A stretch of DNA of 35,226 bases from an uncultured Collinsella sp. Its GTDB lineage: Bacteria > Actinomycetota > Coriobacteriia > Coriobacteriales > Coriobacteriaceae. The stretch's first letter is position 1, and each line of letters starts with the position of its first letter. Under the pieces are notes generated by a model. The model was not told the DNA's origin. It did no database searches and was given only the letters and a program-made list of their open reading frames with translations. Below, one piece after another: positions 1 through 7,174 of the stretch. Location: NCBI GenBank assembly GCA_900541675.1, contig UQKU01000026.1:1-35226 (forward strand), in the 5' to 3' direction. A program made the position numbers and the translations under genes.

Positions 1-1
1 G

Positions 2-8
2 AAGGAGG
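2..8 (+). promoter_or_regulatory. Ribosome binding site of cobQ
   Basis: AAGGAGG lies 9 nt before a GTG codon at 18. It supports that GTG as the real start and shows that the first gene is complete at its 5' end although the window begins only 17 nt upstream. Confidence 0.75.
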
Positions 9-17
9 TCGATACCC

Positions 18-1517
18 GTGGGTAGGGCCAAGCCCATCATGATCCAGGGCACCATGTCGAACGCGGGGAAGAGCCTGCTTGCGGCGGGGCTGTGCCGCGT
101 GCTTTCGCAGGACGGCCTTCGCGTGACTCCCTTCAAGAGCCAGAACATGGCACTCAACAGCGGTGTCACGGCCGACGGGCTCGAGATGGGGCGCGCCCAG
201 ATCATGCAGGCCGAGGCGTGCGGCATCGCGCCCGACGTGCGCATGAACCCCATCCTGCTCAAGCCTGAAGGCGGCCACCGAAGCCAGCTCATCGTGGCCG
301 GCAAGGCGCAGGGAGCCTTCGCTGCGAGGGACTACTTCGCGCGAAAGAAGGCGCTCATGCCGCAGATTTTGGAGGCGTTCGATTCGCTCGCGGAGGAAAA
401 CGACGTCATCGTCATCGAGGGCGCCGGCAGCCCCGCCGAAATCAACCTTGCCGAAAACGACATCGTCAACATGGGGCTCGCGCGCGCCGTGTCCTCCCCC
501 GTGCTGCTCGCGGGCGACATCGACCCAGGCGGGGTGTTTGCCCAGCTCTACGGCACGGTCGCGCTCCTTGCGCCCGAGGACCGCGCGCTTTTGCGGGGGC
601 TTGTGGTGAACAAGTTCCGCGGCGATGTGGAAATCCTGCGCCCGGGTTTGGCCCCGCTCGAGAAGATGTGCGGGGTTCCCGTCGTGGGGGTCGTGCCGTA
701 TCTCACGCTTGACCTGGACGACGAGGACTCGCTCGCGCCGCGCCTATCTGCCCGCGAGGCGCGCGGCGTCATCGACGTCGCCGTCGTGCGTCTTCCGCAT
801 CTGTCGAACTTCACCGACTTCGACCCGCTTTCGCGCGTGCCCGGCGTGGGCGTGCGCTACGTTTCCTCGACGACCGATCTGGGCCGACCCGACCTGGTGG
901 TGCTTCCCGGCTCGAAGACTACGCTCGACGACGCGCGTTGGCTTGCGGCTAGCGGCATCGGAGCCTGTGTACGCGCGCTTTCGGGCGCGGGCACGCCGGT
1001 GCTCGGCATATGCGGAGGCTACCAGCTTTTGGGAGACGAGCTTTCCGACCCGCACGGCAGGGAAGGCGCTGGCACCGCGCGCGGGCTCGGGCTCATCCCT
1101 GCAAGTACGGTTTTCAAGGAGGAAAAGCGCCTCGCCCAGTCGGCACTGCGCATCACGGGCGCCCAAGGCGCGTTCTCGGTGTGGAACGGCATGATGGCGC
1201 GCGGGTACGAGATTCACGACGGCGAAACGACCGTCTCCTGCGCCCCTGCGGGCACGATTGGCGGCAAACCGGAAGGCGCGGCCTGCGGTAACGTGTTCGG
1301 AACCTATCTCCACGGCCTGTTCGACGAACCGGGGGTGGCGCTCGCCCTCGCGCGCTCGCTCGCGCGCATGCGCGGCCTGCCCGAGAGCGTCGTGGGTGAC
1401 GCGGGCGCGGCGTCCGCGGCCGATCACCGTGCTCGTGAGTTCGACCGCCTGGCCGACGTCGTGCGCGGGGCGCTCGACATGGAGTATGTCTACCGCATTA
1501 TCGAGGAGGGCGTATGA
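18..1517 (+). CDS. cobQ: Cobyric acid synthase (glutamine-hydrolysing), CobQ/CbiP
   Basis: Amidates four peripheral carboxylates of adenosylcobyrinic acid a,c-diamide in late corrin-ring assembly, using glutamine and ATP in the cytoplasm. The 499-residue length is normal for the family. The N-terminal synthetase domain opens with IMIQGTMSNAGKS, the dethiobiotin-synthetase-like P-loop, followed by FKSQNMALNS. The C-terminal class I glutamine amidotransferase domain shows the nucleophile Cys332 in GICGGYQLLG and the catalytic His432 in GTYLHGLF. The start is GTG at 18 with a strong ribosome binding site. The stop overlaps the next start as ATGA, so translation with the adenosyltransferase gene is probably coupled. 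Upstream operon members, if any, lie outside the window. Confidence 0.96.
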   Translation: MGRAKPIMIQGTMSNAGKSLLAAGLCRVLSQDGLRVTPFKSQNMALNSGVTADGLEMGRAQIMQAEACGIAPDVRMNPILLKPEGGHRSQLIVAGKAQGAFAARDYFARKKALMPQILEAFDSLAEENDVIVIEGAGSPAEINLAENDIVNMGLARAVSSPVLLAGDIDPGGVFAQLYGTVALLAPEDRALLRGLVVNKFRGDVEILRPGLAPLEKMCGVPVVGVVPYLTLDLDDEDSLAPRLSAREARGVIDVAVVRLPHLSNFTDFDPLSRVPGVGVRYVSSTTDLGRPDLVVLPGSKTTLDDARWLAASGIGACVRALSGAGTPVLGICGGYQLLGDELSDPHGREGAGTARGLGLIPASTVFKEEKRLAQSALRITGAQGAFSVWNGMMARGYEIHDGETTVSCAPAGTIGGKPEGAACGNVFGTYLHGLFDEPGVALALARSLARMRGLPESVVGDAGAASAADHRAREFDRLADVVRGALDMEYVYRIIEEGV

Positions 1518-2029
1518 TCCACGTGTATCATGGCGACGGCAAAGGCAAGACCACGGCGGCGATGGGCCTCGCCCTTCGCATGCTCGCTGCAGGCCGCCGC
1601 GTCGTCGTCGTACAGTTCCTGAAAGACGGCGAAAGCGGGGAGGTGCGCCTGCTCGCTGAGCATTTCGGCGTGCCCGTGTTCGCGGGGAAGGCGTCGGACA
1701 AGTTTACCTGGTCGATGACGTCGGAAGAACTTGCCGCGACGTGCGAGCTGCACGATGGGAACCTCGCTTCCGCGCTCGTCGAGCTCGAGTGCGCGCAAGA
1801 GGGACTGCTCGTGCTCGACGAGGCGCTCGACGCGCTTTCGATGGGGCTTGTCGACGAGGCGCTCGTGGACCGCGCACTCGATATGTCCGCGCTCGGCGTC
1901 GAAGTAGTGCTCACCGGGCGCGCGCCTTCCCGCAAGATCGTGGAGAAGGCCGACTACATAACCGAGATGCGGTGCGAGAAACACCCCTACGAGCAGGGGA
2001 TATGTGCAAGGGAAGGAGTGGAGTACTAG
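1514..2029 (+). CDS. cobO: Cob(I)alamin adenosyltransferase, CobA/CobO/BtuR type
   Basis: Transfers the 5'-deoxyadenosyl group of ATP to the cobalt of the reduced corrinoid, giving the adenosyl form used by CobQ. The 171-residue protein opens with MIHVYHGDGKGKTTAAMGLA, whose GDGKGKTT at residues 7-14 is the P-loop of the BtuR family. VLDEAL in the middle is the Walker B-like strand. The C-terminal VVLTGRAPS, ADYITEM and KHPYEQGI blocks are also family signatures, which separates it from the unrelated PduO and EutT types. Its ATG overlaps the cobQ stop by 4 nt, and the next gene begins immediately after its own stop, so it is an internal operon gene. Confidence 0.95.
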   Translation: MIHVYHGDGKGKTTAAMGLALRMLAAGRRVVVVQFLKDGESGEVRLLAEHFGVPVFAGKASDKFTWSMTSEELAATCELHDGNLASALVELECAQEGLLVLDEALDALSMGLVDEALVDRALDMSALGVEVVLTGRAPSRKIVEKADYITEMRCEKHPYEQGICAREGVEY

Positions 2030-2671
2030 ATGGATTCCAAGGAGATGGCGCCCGGCGACATCGAGCGGCGCAGCTTCGAGATCATCACCGAAGAGCTCGG
2101 CGGCCGCACGTTCCCGCCGCTCGAAGAGCCCGTCGTGAAGCGCGTCATCCACACCACTGCCGACTTCTCGTACGCCGATTCCCTCGTGTTCACCCATGAC
2201 GCCGCGCACTGTGCGCTCGACGCACTGCGCGCAGGGGCCACGGTGCTCACCGACACGAACATGGCGCTCGCAGGCATAAGCAAGCCCGCGCTCGAGAAGC
2301 TCGGCTGCAAGGCCGTGTGCTTCATGGCCGACCCTGATGTCGCCGCGGCTGCGCGCGCCGCGGGCACGACTCGCGCCGTTGCGAGCATGGACAAAGCTTG
2401 CGGCATCGAGGGTCCGCTCATCGTGGCCGTCGGCAACGCTCCCACAGCACTTCTGCGCCTCGCCGAGCTCATGGACGCGGGGAAGATCGCGCCCGCGCTC
2501 GTCGTTGGGGTGCCGGTCGGGTTTGTGAACGTGGTCGAGGCGAAAGAGGAGCTACTCGCACGACGCGTGCCAGCCATCGTCGCGAGGGGTCGCAAGGGCG
2601 GCTCGACCGTGGCGGCTGCCATTATGAACGCGCTGCTCTACCAGATCACGCGCCCAGGCGGCCCGAAGTGA
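2030..2671 (+). CDS. cbiC: Precorrin-8X / cobalt-precorrin-8 methylmutase, CobH/CbiC
   Basis: Moves the C-11 methyl group to C-12 to give hydrogenobyrinic acid or, in the anaerobic route, cobyrinic acid. The protein is 213 residues. RVIHTTADF near residue 40 holds the conserved histidine of the family. GATVLTDTNMALAGI, PLIVAVGNAPTAL and VGVPVGFVNVVEAKEEL are the other conserved blocks. It starts at the base after the cobO stop and its stop overlaps the next GTG start (GTGA). The sequence alone does not decide between the aerobic and anaerobic branch. The symbol cbiC is chosen because gut Coriobacteriia are anaerobes. Confidence 0.94.
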   Translation: MDSKEMAPGDIERRSFEIITEELGGRTFPPLEEPVVKRVIHTTADFSYADSLVFTHDAAHCALDALRAGATVLTDTNMALAGISKPALEKLGCKAVCFMADPDVAAAARAAGTTRAVASMDKACGIEGPLIVAVGNAPTALLRLAELMDAGKIAPALVVGVPVGFVNVVEAKEELLARRVPAIVARGRKGGSTVAAAIMNALLYQITRPGGPK

Positions 2672-3441
2672 CGGCGCCCGCATCCGCGCCGGCGCTGCGC
2701 ATCTTCGCCGGCACCACCGAGGGCCGCCTTCTGTGTGAATGGGCGAGCGGGGCGGGCATCCCCGCCCGTGCCTACGCGGCAACCGAGTACGGAGGCGAGC
2801 TTTTGGGTGAGCTTCCGGGCATCGAGGTGCATGCGGGCAGGCTCGACGATGCCGACATGGAGCGCGAGCTTTCCGGCGCGCGTATCGTCGTCGACGCCAC
2901 GCACCCCTTCGCTACGCTCGCAAGCGGCAACATCCGGGTCGCTTCGCTCGCCGTGGGTGCACGATGCCTGCGCCTTGCGCGCCCGGTCGAGGCGCTGCCC
3001 AAAGGCGTCGTGCCGGTCGCGTCGATCGCCTGCGCGGCGCGCTTTCTCTCCGAGAACCCGGGTCGCGTTCTTCTCACGACGGGGAGCAAGGAGCTTGCTC
3101 CCTACACGCGCGTCGCCGATTTCGCGGAGCGCTTCTTCGTGCGTGTGCTCCCGCTGCCCGGTGCTATAACGAAGTGCATCGACGCGGGGTTTTCGCCGTC
3201 GCACGTCATCGGCATGCAGGGGCCCTTCACCCGCGAGCTCAACGAGGCGATGCTTCGGCAGGTGGGCGCCCAGTGGCTTGTGACCAAGGACTCGGGAACC
3301 GTAGGCGGCACGGCCGAGAAGCTCGCCGCAGCGCGCGCCGTGGGAGCGCGCTGTATCGTGGTCACCCGTCCCGCCGAGGGAGGCGGGGCCCTTTCGCTTC
3401 GGGAAGTGGAAGATGCGCTCTTACGGGAGTTCGCGCGCTAG
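2668..3441 (+). CDS. cobK: Precorrin-6A / cobalt-precorrin-6A reductase, CobK/CbiJ
   Basis: NAD(P)H-dependent reduction of the precorrin-6A macrocycle. I place the start at GTG 2668, overlapping the cbiC stop as GTGA, which gives 257 residues. The reading frame stays open upstream to about 2398, but that stretch lies inside cbiC and gives non-family sequence. Family blocks are RIFAGTTEGR near the N-terminus (nucleotide-binding loop), DATHPFA, LLTTGSKELAPY, GMQGPF and VTKDSGTVGGTAEKLAAA. It is the last recognisable gene of the cobalamin operon. What follows is an insertion-sequence remnant and a palindromic repeat, so the operon may originally have continued. Confidence 0.92.
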   Translation: MTAPASAPALRIFAGTTEGRLLCEWASGAGIPARAYAATEYGGELLGELPGIEVHAGRLDDADMERELSGARIVVDATHPFATLASGNIRVASLAVGARCLRLARPVEALPKGVVPVASIACAARFLSENPGRVLLTTGSKELAPYTRVADFAERFFVRVLPLPGAITKCIDAGFSPSHVIGMQGPFTRELNEAMLRQVGAQWLVTKDSGTVGGTAEKLAAARAVGARCIVVTRPAEGGGALSLREVEDALLREFAR

Positions 3442-3465
3442 GCGCTCGCCGCGCCTGCAAGGAGG

Positions 3466-3546
3466 ATCGCCTCGAGCAAGCTCGACCCGTACAAGCCCGT
3501 CATCCACCAATAGCTCGAGGACGCCCGGAACTGGCGCAAACAGCCC
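3466..3546 (+). pseudogene. Fragment of an IS21-family transposase (IstA-like)
   Basis: Translation from 3472 gives SSKLDPYKPVIHQ, a TAG stop, then LEDARNWRKQ. This resembles the segment just after the helix-turn-helix of IS21 IstA transposases (typically SKLDPYKP.IDQWLEDD), with the expected Trp codon turned into TAG. Only about 25 codons survive. No inverted ends or IstB partner are visible. It marks an old insertion at the end of the cobalamin operon. The family assignment is from memory of the motif and would need a search. Confidence 0.55.
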
Positions 3547-3554
3547 TTCAATAT

Positions 3555-3619
3555 GTTGCGGTGAAATAGTGTCTGTTTTTGCTGCTAGATAGCATATTCA
3601 GTCCCTAAATCACCGTAAC
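3555..3619. repeat. 65-nt palindromic intergenic repeat, copy 1
   Basis: The ends GTTGCGGTGAAATA and TAAATCACCGTAAC are imperfect inverse complements (11 of 14). The whole 65-nt unit aligns without gaps to the reverse complement of 19804-19868, with about 46 of 65 identities concentrated at the ends and in the internal GTCTGTTT and ATATTCA blocks. It lies between the convergent cobK and macB-like genes and could act as a bidirectional transcript end. Confidence 0.7.
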
Positions 3620-3633
3620 TTGTCGGTGGTGGC

Positions 3634-4848
3634 TTACTGGTAGCGTAGGCACTCCACCGGGTCGAGCTTTGCCGCGCGTCGAGCGGGGTAGAAGCCAAAG
3701 ATTACGCCGATGCCGACGGAGACGGCGAAGGCCAGCAGCACCGTGGCGATTGAAAAACTCGGTGTGATTTGCCCGCTGGCACCGAGCTCGCCAAGAATCC
3801 CGGATCCGGAGGCAAACATCGCGAGGCCCCAGGCCAGCAGATAGCCTATCAGGACACCCAGCAGGCCACCGGTGACGCACAGCGCCGAGGACTCGGCCAA
3901 AAACTGCGCGGTGATATCGCGACGACTGGCGCCCAGAGCGCGACGGATGCCGATCTCGCGGATGCGCTCAGTCACGTTGGTGAGCATCATGTTCATAATG
4001 CCGATACCGCCGACAAGCAGCGAGATACTGGCGACAGCACCCATGATGAGCGAGAAGGCGCCCATAAAGGAATTGAGGGAGTCGATAGCGCTTTTCATGG
4101 AGGTCGCCGATACACTGTCGTACTCATCATCCTCCGCGATACCCTTCATCGCGCGCACCTTGGACTCGATGGTCTTGCAGAGCTCATCCATGTCCGTGCC
4201 CTCGGCGGCAAGTGCCGTCACGCTGGGGAATGAAGGATTCTCGTCGCCAAATAGGCCGGAGATGGTTTCGCGTGGCATATACAAAGTGAGCGAGCCCATG
4301 GAGTCGCTGCCGCCATCAATCACGCCTACAATCTGCACCTCGCCGTTGGACACTTTGATGGTTTTTCCCAGCGCATCCTGTTCGTTGCCGTAAAGCTGAT
4401 CGGCGCCGCCGCGGCTGATGAGCGCCACGCGCGAGCCTGCCTTTGACTCGACATCGGTGTAGGTGCGCCCCGCAACGAGCTTACTGGCACCCACGGCGTC
4501 GAGCATGTCGCTATCGACACCCTGTGCCATGACGGTATAGCTTTTATCGCCGGTCTTGTACTCGGTATACGCGCTTTTGACAATGCCGATCTGTTCTATC
4601 TGCGGCACCAGTTTTTTAAGCTTCTGGACGTCAGAATCAGAGAGTTCTTGGGACGAATAGATCTGAACCATGCGAGCTGCGTTGAGGCCAAGGCTGTTGA
4701 CCAAGCTGTTTTGGATGCCGCCGATGAGCGAAGTCATGGCGATGACCGAGGCGATGCCAATGACGATGCCAAGGATGGTGAGCAGGCTGCGTCCCTTGTT
4801 GGCCTCGAGCGAGTGAAGGGCTTCTTGGACAAGATCGCGGGTGCTCAT
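3634..4848 (-). CDS. MacB-like ABC transporter permease (FtsX-like)
   Basis: Membrane subunit of a MacAB-type exporter for peptides, antibiotics or envelope substrates. The substrate cannot be read from the sequence. The protein is 404 residues. It has an N-terminal transmembrane helix at about 21-43 (LLTILGIVIGIASVIAM), then a large extracytoplasmic MacB_PCD domain (about 45-260). Three C-terminal helices follow at about 266-296, 318-347 and 362-392, with the FtsX-typical GGIGIMNMMLTNVTERIREI and FYPARRAAKLDPVECLRYQ ending. Its start overlaps the ATPase stop by 4 nt (ATGA). No ATPase domain is fused, as is usual in Gram-positive systems. Confidence 0.9.
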   Translation of the reverse strand: MSTRDLVQEALHSLEANKGRSLLTILGIVIGIASVIAMTSLIGGIQNSLVNSLGLNAARMVQIYSSQELSDSDVQKLKKLVPQIEQIGIVKSAYTEYKTGDKSYTVMAQGVDSDMLDAVGASKLVAGRTYTDVESKAGSRVALISRGGADQLYGNEQDALGKTIKVSNGEVQIVGVIDGGSDSMGSLTLYMPRETISGLFGDENPSFPSVTALAAEGTDMDELCKTIESKVRAMKGIAEDDEYDSVSATSMKSAIDSLNSFMGAFSLIMGAVASISLLVGGIGIMNMMLTNVTERIREIGIRRALGASRRDITAQFLAESSALCVTGGLLGVLIGYLLAWGLAMFASGSGILGELGASGQITPSFSIATVLLAFAVSVGIGVIFGFYPARRAAKLDPVECLRYQ

Positions 4849-5618
4849 GCCTTCGCTCCTTTCGGCTGATTGGTGGTTGCAGAAATCGCGGGCAGGTTGT
4901 TGACGGCCCCGCGTAACGTATTCGGTGTATGCGCGACATATGCGCCGTCATGGATTCGCCCGTCACGGATGGTTACGGCTCGATTGGCCTCGGCGGCGAT
5001 GCTGGGGTCATGCGTGATGAGTACGATGGTCTTGCCGCGTTTCTGGAGCTTGTGAAAGGTTTCCATGACGAGCGCCCCGGTTGTCGAGTCTAGATTTCCC
5101 GTTGGCTCGTCGGCCAAAATGATGGGCGGGTCGTTGACGAGGGCGCGCGCGATGGCGACACGCTGCATCTGTCCGCCCGAGAGTTCCGATATGCGGTGGT
5201 CCCAATGGTCGACCGGCAGTGTGACGGCTTGCAGCGCGTGCACGGCGCGCATCTCGCGCTGGCTACGCGGCACATTGGTGTAGGACAGCGGCAGCATGAC
5301 GTTTTCGATCACCGTCAGACGCGGCAGCAAGTTAAAACTCTGAAAGACAAAGCCGATGCTCAGCGCGCGCACCTCGGTGAGCTCATCATCGTCGAGCTCG
5401 GCGACGTTGAGCCCTTGCAGGAAATAATCACCCGCCGTCGGCTTGTCCAGGCAGCCCAGGATGTTCATGAGCGTCGACTTGCCCGAGCCCGAGGGGCCGG
5501 TGATGGCGACGAACTCACCGGGGTTCACCGCCAGGCTCACGTTGTGCAGGATGTGGGCGCAACCGGCCTCGCTCTCGAAGATGCGGTGCACGTTGCGGAT
5601 GTCGATGACGGGACGCAT
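4845..5618 (-). CDS. MacB-like ABC transporter ATP-binding protein
   Basis: Cytoplasmic ATPase of the same exporter, 257 residues. Visible motifs in order are Walker A GPSGSGKST (41-49), Q-loop Gln93 in FVFQSFNLLPR, signature LSGGQ (146-150), Walker B with catalytic Glu171 in IILADEPTGNLDS, and a His switch in LITHD. The FQSFNLLPRLTVIENVMLPL stretch is typical of the LolD/MacB subfamily. It starts within the last base of the adaptor stop (TAATG, 1-nt overlap) and overlaps the permease at the other end, so the three genes form one translationally coupled unit. The final 30 residues are low-complexity and not part of the nucleotide-binding domain. Confidence 0.94.
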   Translation of the reverse strand: MRPVIDIRNVHRIFESEAGCAHILHNVSLAVNPGEFVAITGPSGSGKSTLMNILGCLDKPTAGDYFLQGLNVAELDDDELTEVRALSIGFVFQSFNLLPRLTVIENVMLPLSYTNVPRSQREMRAVHALQAVTLPVDHWDHRISELSGGQMQRVAIARALVNDPPIILADEPTGNLDSTTGALVMETFHKLQKRGKTIVLITHDPSIAAEANRAVTIRDGRIHDGAYVAHTPNTLRGAVNNLPAISATTNQPKGAKA

Positions 5619-7042
5619 TACATGCCCTCGTCGGCAGACGTATTGTCGCCGCCGTCTGCCGTCATGCCTGTGCCGGTATCCGTCACGATGGTGTCGCCGT
5701 CGCGTAGCTTGGTAACCGGGACGTCTGGGTTGATTTCGTTGCCCTGGTCGTCGCGCTTGACCTGCGTCTTGCCGACTACGGCTTCGTTATCGTTTTGCGT
5801 CACGACGTTCACTTTCACGCGACGGGTTTGCTTGCCCTCGTCATCGGTTGCCACGTTGACGTAATAGTGTTCGCCATCTTCGGTCATGAGCGCCATCGTC
5901 GGCACCATAACCACGTCGTCGAGCTTCTCGGTCACTACCGAGACCTCGGCAGTCATACCCGGCTTGAGGCGACTGTCGGGTGCTTCGATGAGGATGTCGA
6001 CGTTAAAGGTCACGCTGCCGCCGCTACCGGAGCCGGAGTCAGAGTTTGCAACCGAGGCGATAGCCGTGACGGTGCCCTGGCTCACGATATCGGGAAACGC
6101 GGGATAGGTCACGTTGGCGCTTTGGCCCACGGCAATTTTGGCGATATCCTTTTCGCCTACCTGAACCGTCACCTTCATCTTGGACAGGTCGGCGATCTGC
6201 ATGCACTGCTTGCCGCCGCTCGTATCGCTTTCGCCCATGATCATTCCGCCTGTTACCGTGGCGCCCACCTTGGCGTTGAGCTCCACGATGCTGCCCGAGC
6301 TCGGGGCCGTGACCGTTCGGCTGGCGGCCTTGGCGTTCGCCTGATCGAGGTTTGCCTGGGCCGATGCGAGACTGCGCTGAGCGGCCGATACGGCGTTCGT
6401 GTCGGCGGACCCAGCGGAGGCGCCTGCCGCTGCGGCGGAAGCTCTATCGACGTCTGTCGTTGGGGTGGCCTGTGCGGAAGCGACGGCTTTCTGCGCGTTG
6501 GCGAGGTCTTCCTGAGCGGCTGCAACTGCACGCTGCGCCTCGGCAACGTTACGATCGAGCTCGTCGTTTTTAATGGTCATGAGCACGTCGCCCTCGTTGA
6601 CGGATTGGCCCGCCTGCACGTTGATCGAATCGACCGTGCCGTCGACAGAAGGGGAGACCACTGAGGATGAAATGGGTTTGAGCTGGCCTTTCGCCTCGAC
6701 CGTTGTGCTAAACGTGCCCTCGGTCACCATGTCGGTTACCGGCTCGCTAGCGCCCTGTGGTTGCGCATTGATAACCAGGGTTGCGACAATGGCAATGAGC
6801 GCGATGGCAACAACGACACCGACGGCGATACCGCGTCGGATGAGCTTTTTGCGCCGACGCTCGGCACGCTTTGCCTTGAGCTTGGCATACGCTTCTTCAT
6901 CGGAAATCTCGGCGGTATCGTTCGTGCGTCCGCTCTGCTTTTCGGCATGTACGTTTGTAATCAAAGGAATCGTTTCGGTGGCACCTTCGGGCGTGTACTC
7001 GGCATCATCCGGGCCTGGGGTGATGGTGGGGACATTCGGCAT
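5618..7042 (-). CDS. HlyD/MacA-family periplasmic-adaptor-like subunit
   Basis: Membrane-anchored adaptor, 474 residues, first gene of the exporter operon. A charged cytoplasmic N-terminus of about 70 residues (acidic, then KLKAKRAERRRKK) precedes one transmembrane helix at about 71-92. A lipoyl-like half follows (VDSINVQAGQSVNEGDVLMTI). An Ala/Gln-rich coiled-coil hairpin runs from about 165 to 250, and the second lipoyl half is TVTAPSSGSIVELNAKVGA. A beta-barrel region with KPGMTAEVSV comes next, and the end is an acidic Gly/Asp tail. A ribosome binding site AAAGGAG sits about 5 nt upstream. A substrate or outer component cannot be inferred, and a monoderm cell would use this as a surface adaptor. 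Confidence 0.88.
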   Translation of the reverse strand: MPNVPTITPGPDDAEYTPEGATETIPLITNVHAEKQSGRTNDTAEISDEEAYAKLKAKRAERRRKKLIRRGIAVGVVVAIALIAIVATLVINAQPQGASEPVTDMVTEGTFSTTVEAKGQLKPISSSVVSPSVDGTVDSINVQAGQSVNEGDVLMTIKNDELDRNVAEAQRAVAAAQEDLANAQKAVASAQATPTTDVDRASAAAAGASAGSADTNAVSAAQRSLASAQANLDQANAKAASRTVTAPSSGSIVELNAKVGATVTGGMIMGESDTSGGKQCMQIADLSKMKVTVQVGEKDIAKIAVGQSANVTYPAFPDIVSQGTVTAIASVANSDSGSGSGGSVTFNVDILIEAPDSRLKPGMTAEVSVVTEKLDDVVMVPTMALMTEDGEHYYVNVATDDEGKQTRRVKVNVVTQNDNEAVVGKTQVKRDDQGNEINPDVPVTKLRDGDTIVTDTGTGMTADGGDNTSADEGM

Positions 7043-7075
7043 AGCGTCTCCTTTATAGAAATTTCCTCAATAAGT

Positions 7076-7107
7076 ATATGCGCCCGTCGCGTAAGGCGGG
7101 CGCATAT
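7076..7107. terminator. Hairpin between the L,D-transpeptidase and adaptor genes
   Basis: A perfect 11-bp stem (ATATGCGCCCG with CGGGCGCATAT) encloses a 10-nt loop. It lies after the L,D-transpeptidase stop and before the adaptor start, both on the minus strand. The downstream side is not U-rich, so termination is plausible but not certain. Exporter transcription probably starts in or just before this gap. Confidence 0.55.
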
Positions 7108-7174
7108 GGCGGATTCTTTTGGAACTGTTAGATTGGTCGCAGCAGCTCCACGTTGTGGGAATGCGCGCGTTGCA

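Noticed and set aside
2398..2667. Upstream extension of the cobK reading frame
   Set aside because: It overlaps cbiC, encodes Arg/Gly-rich non-family sequence, and GTG 2668 gives the normal N-terminus.
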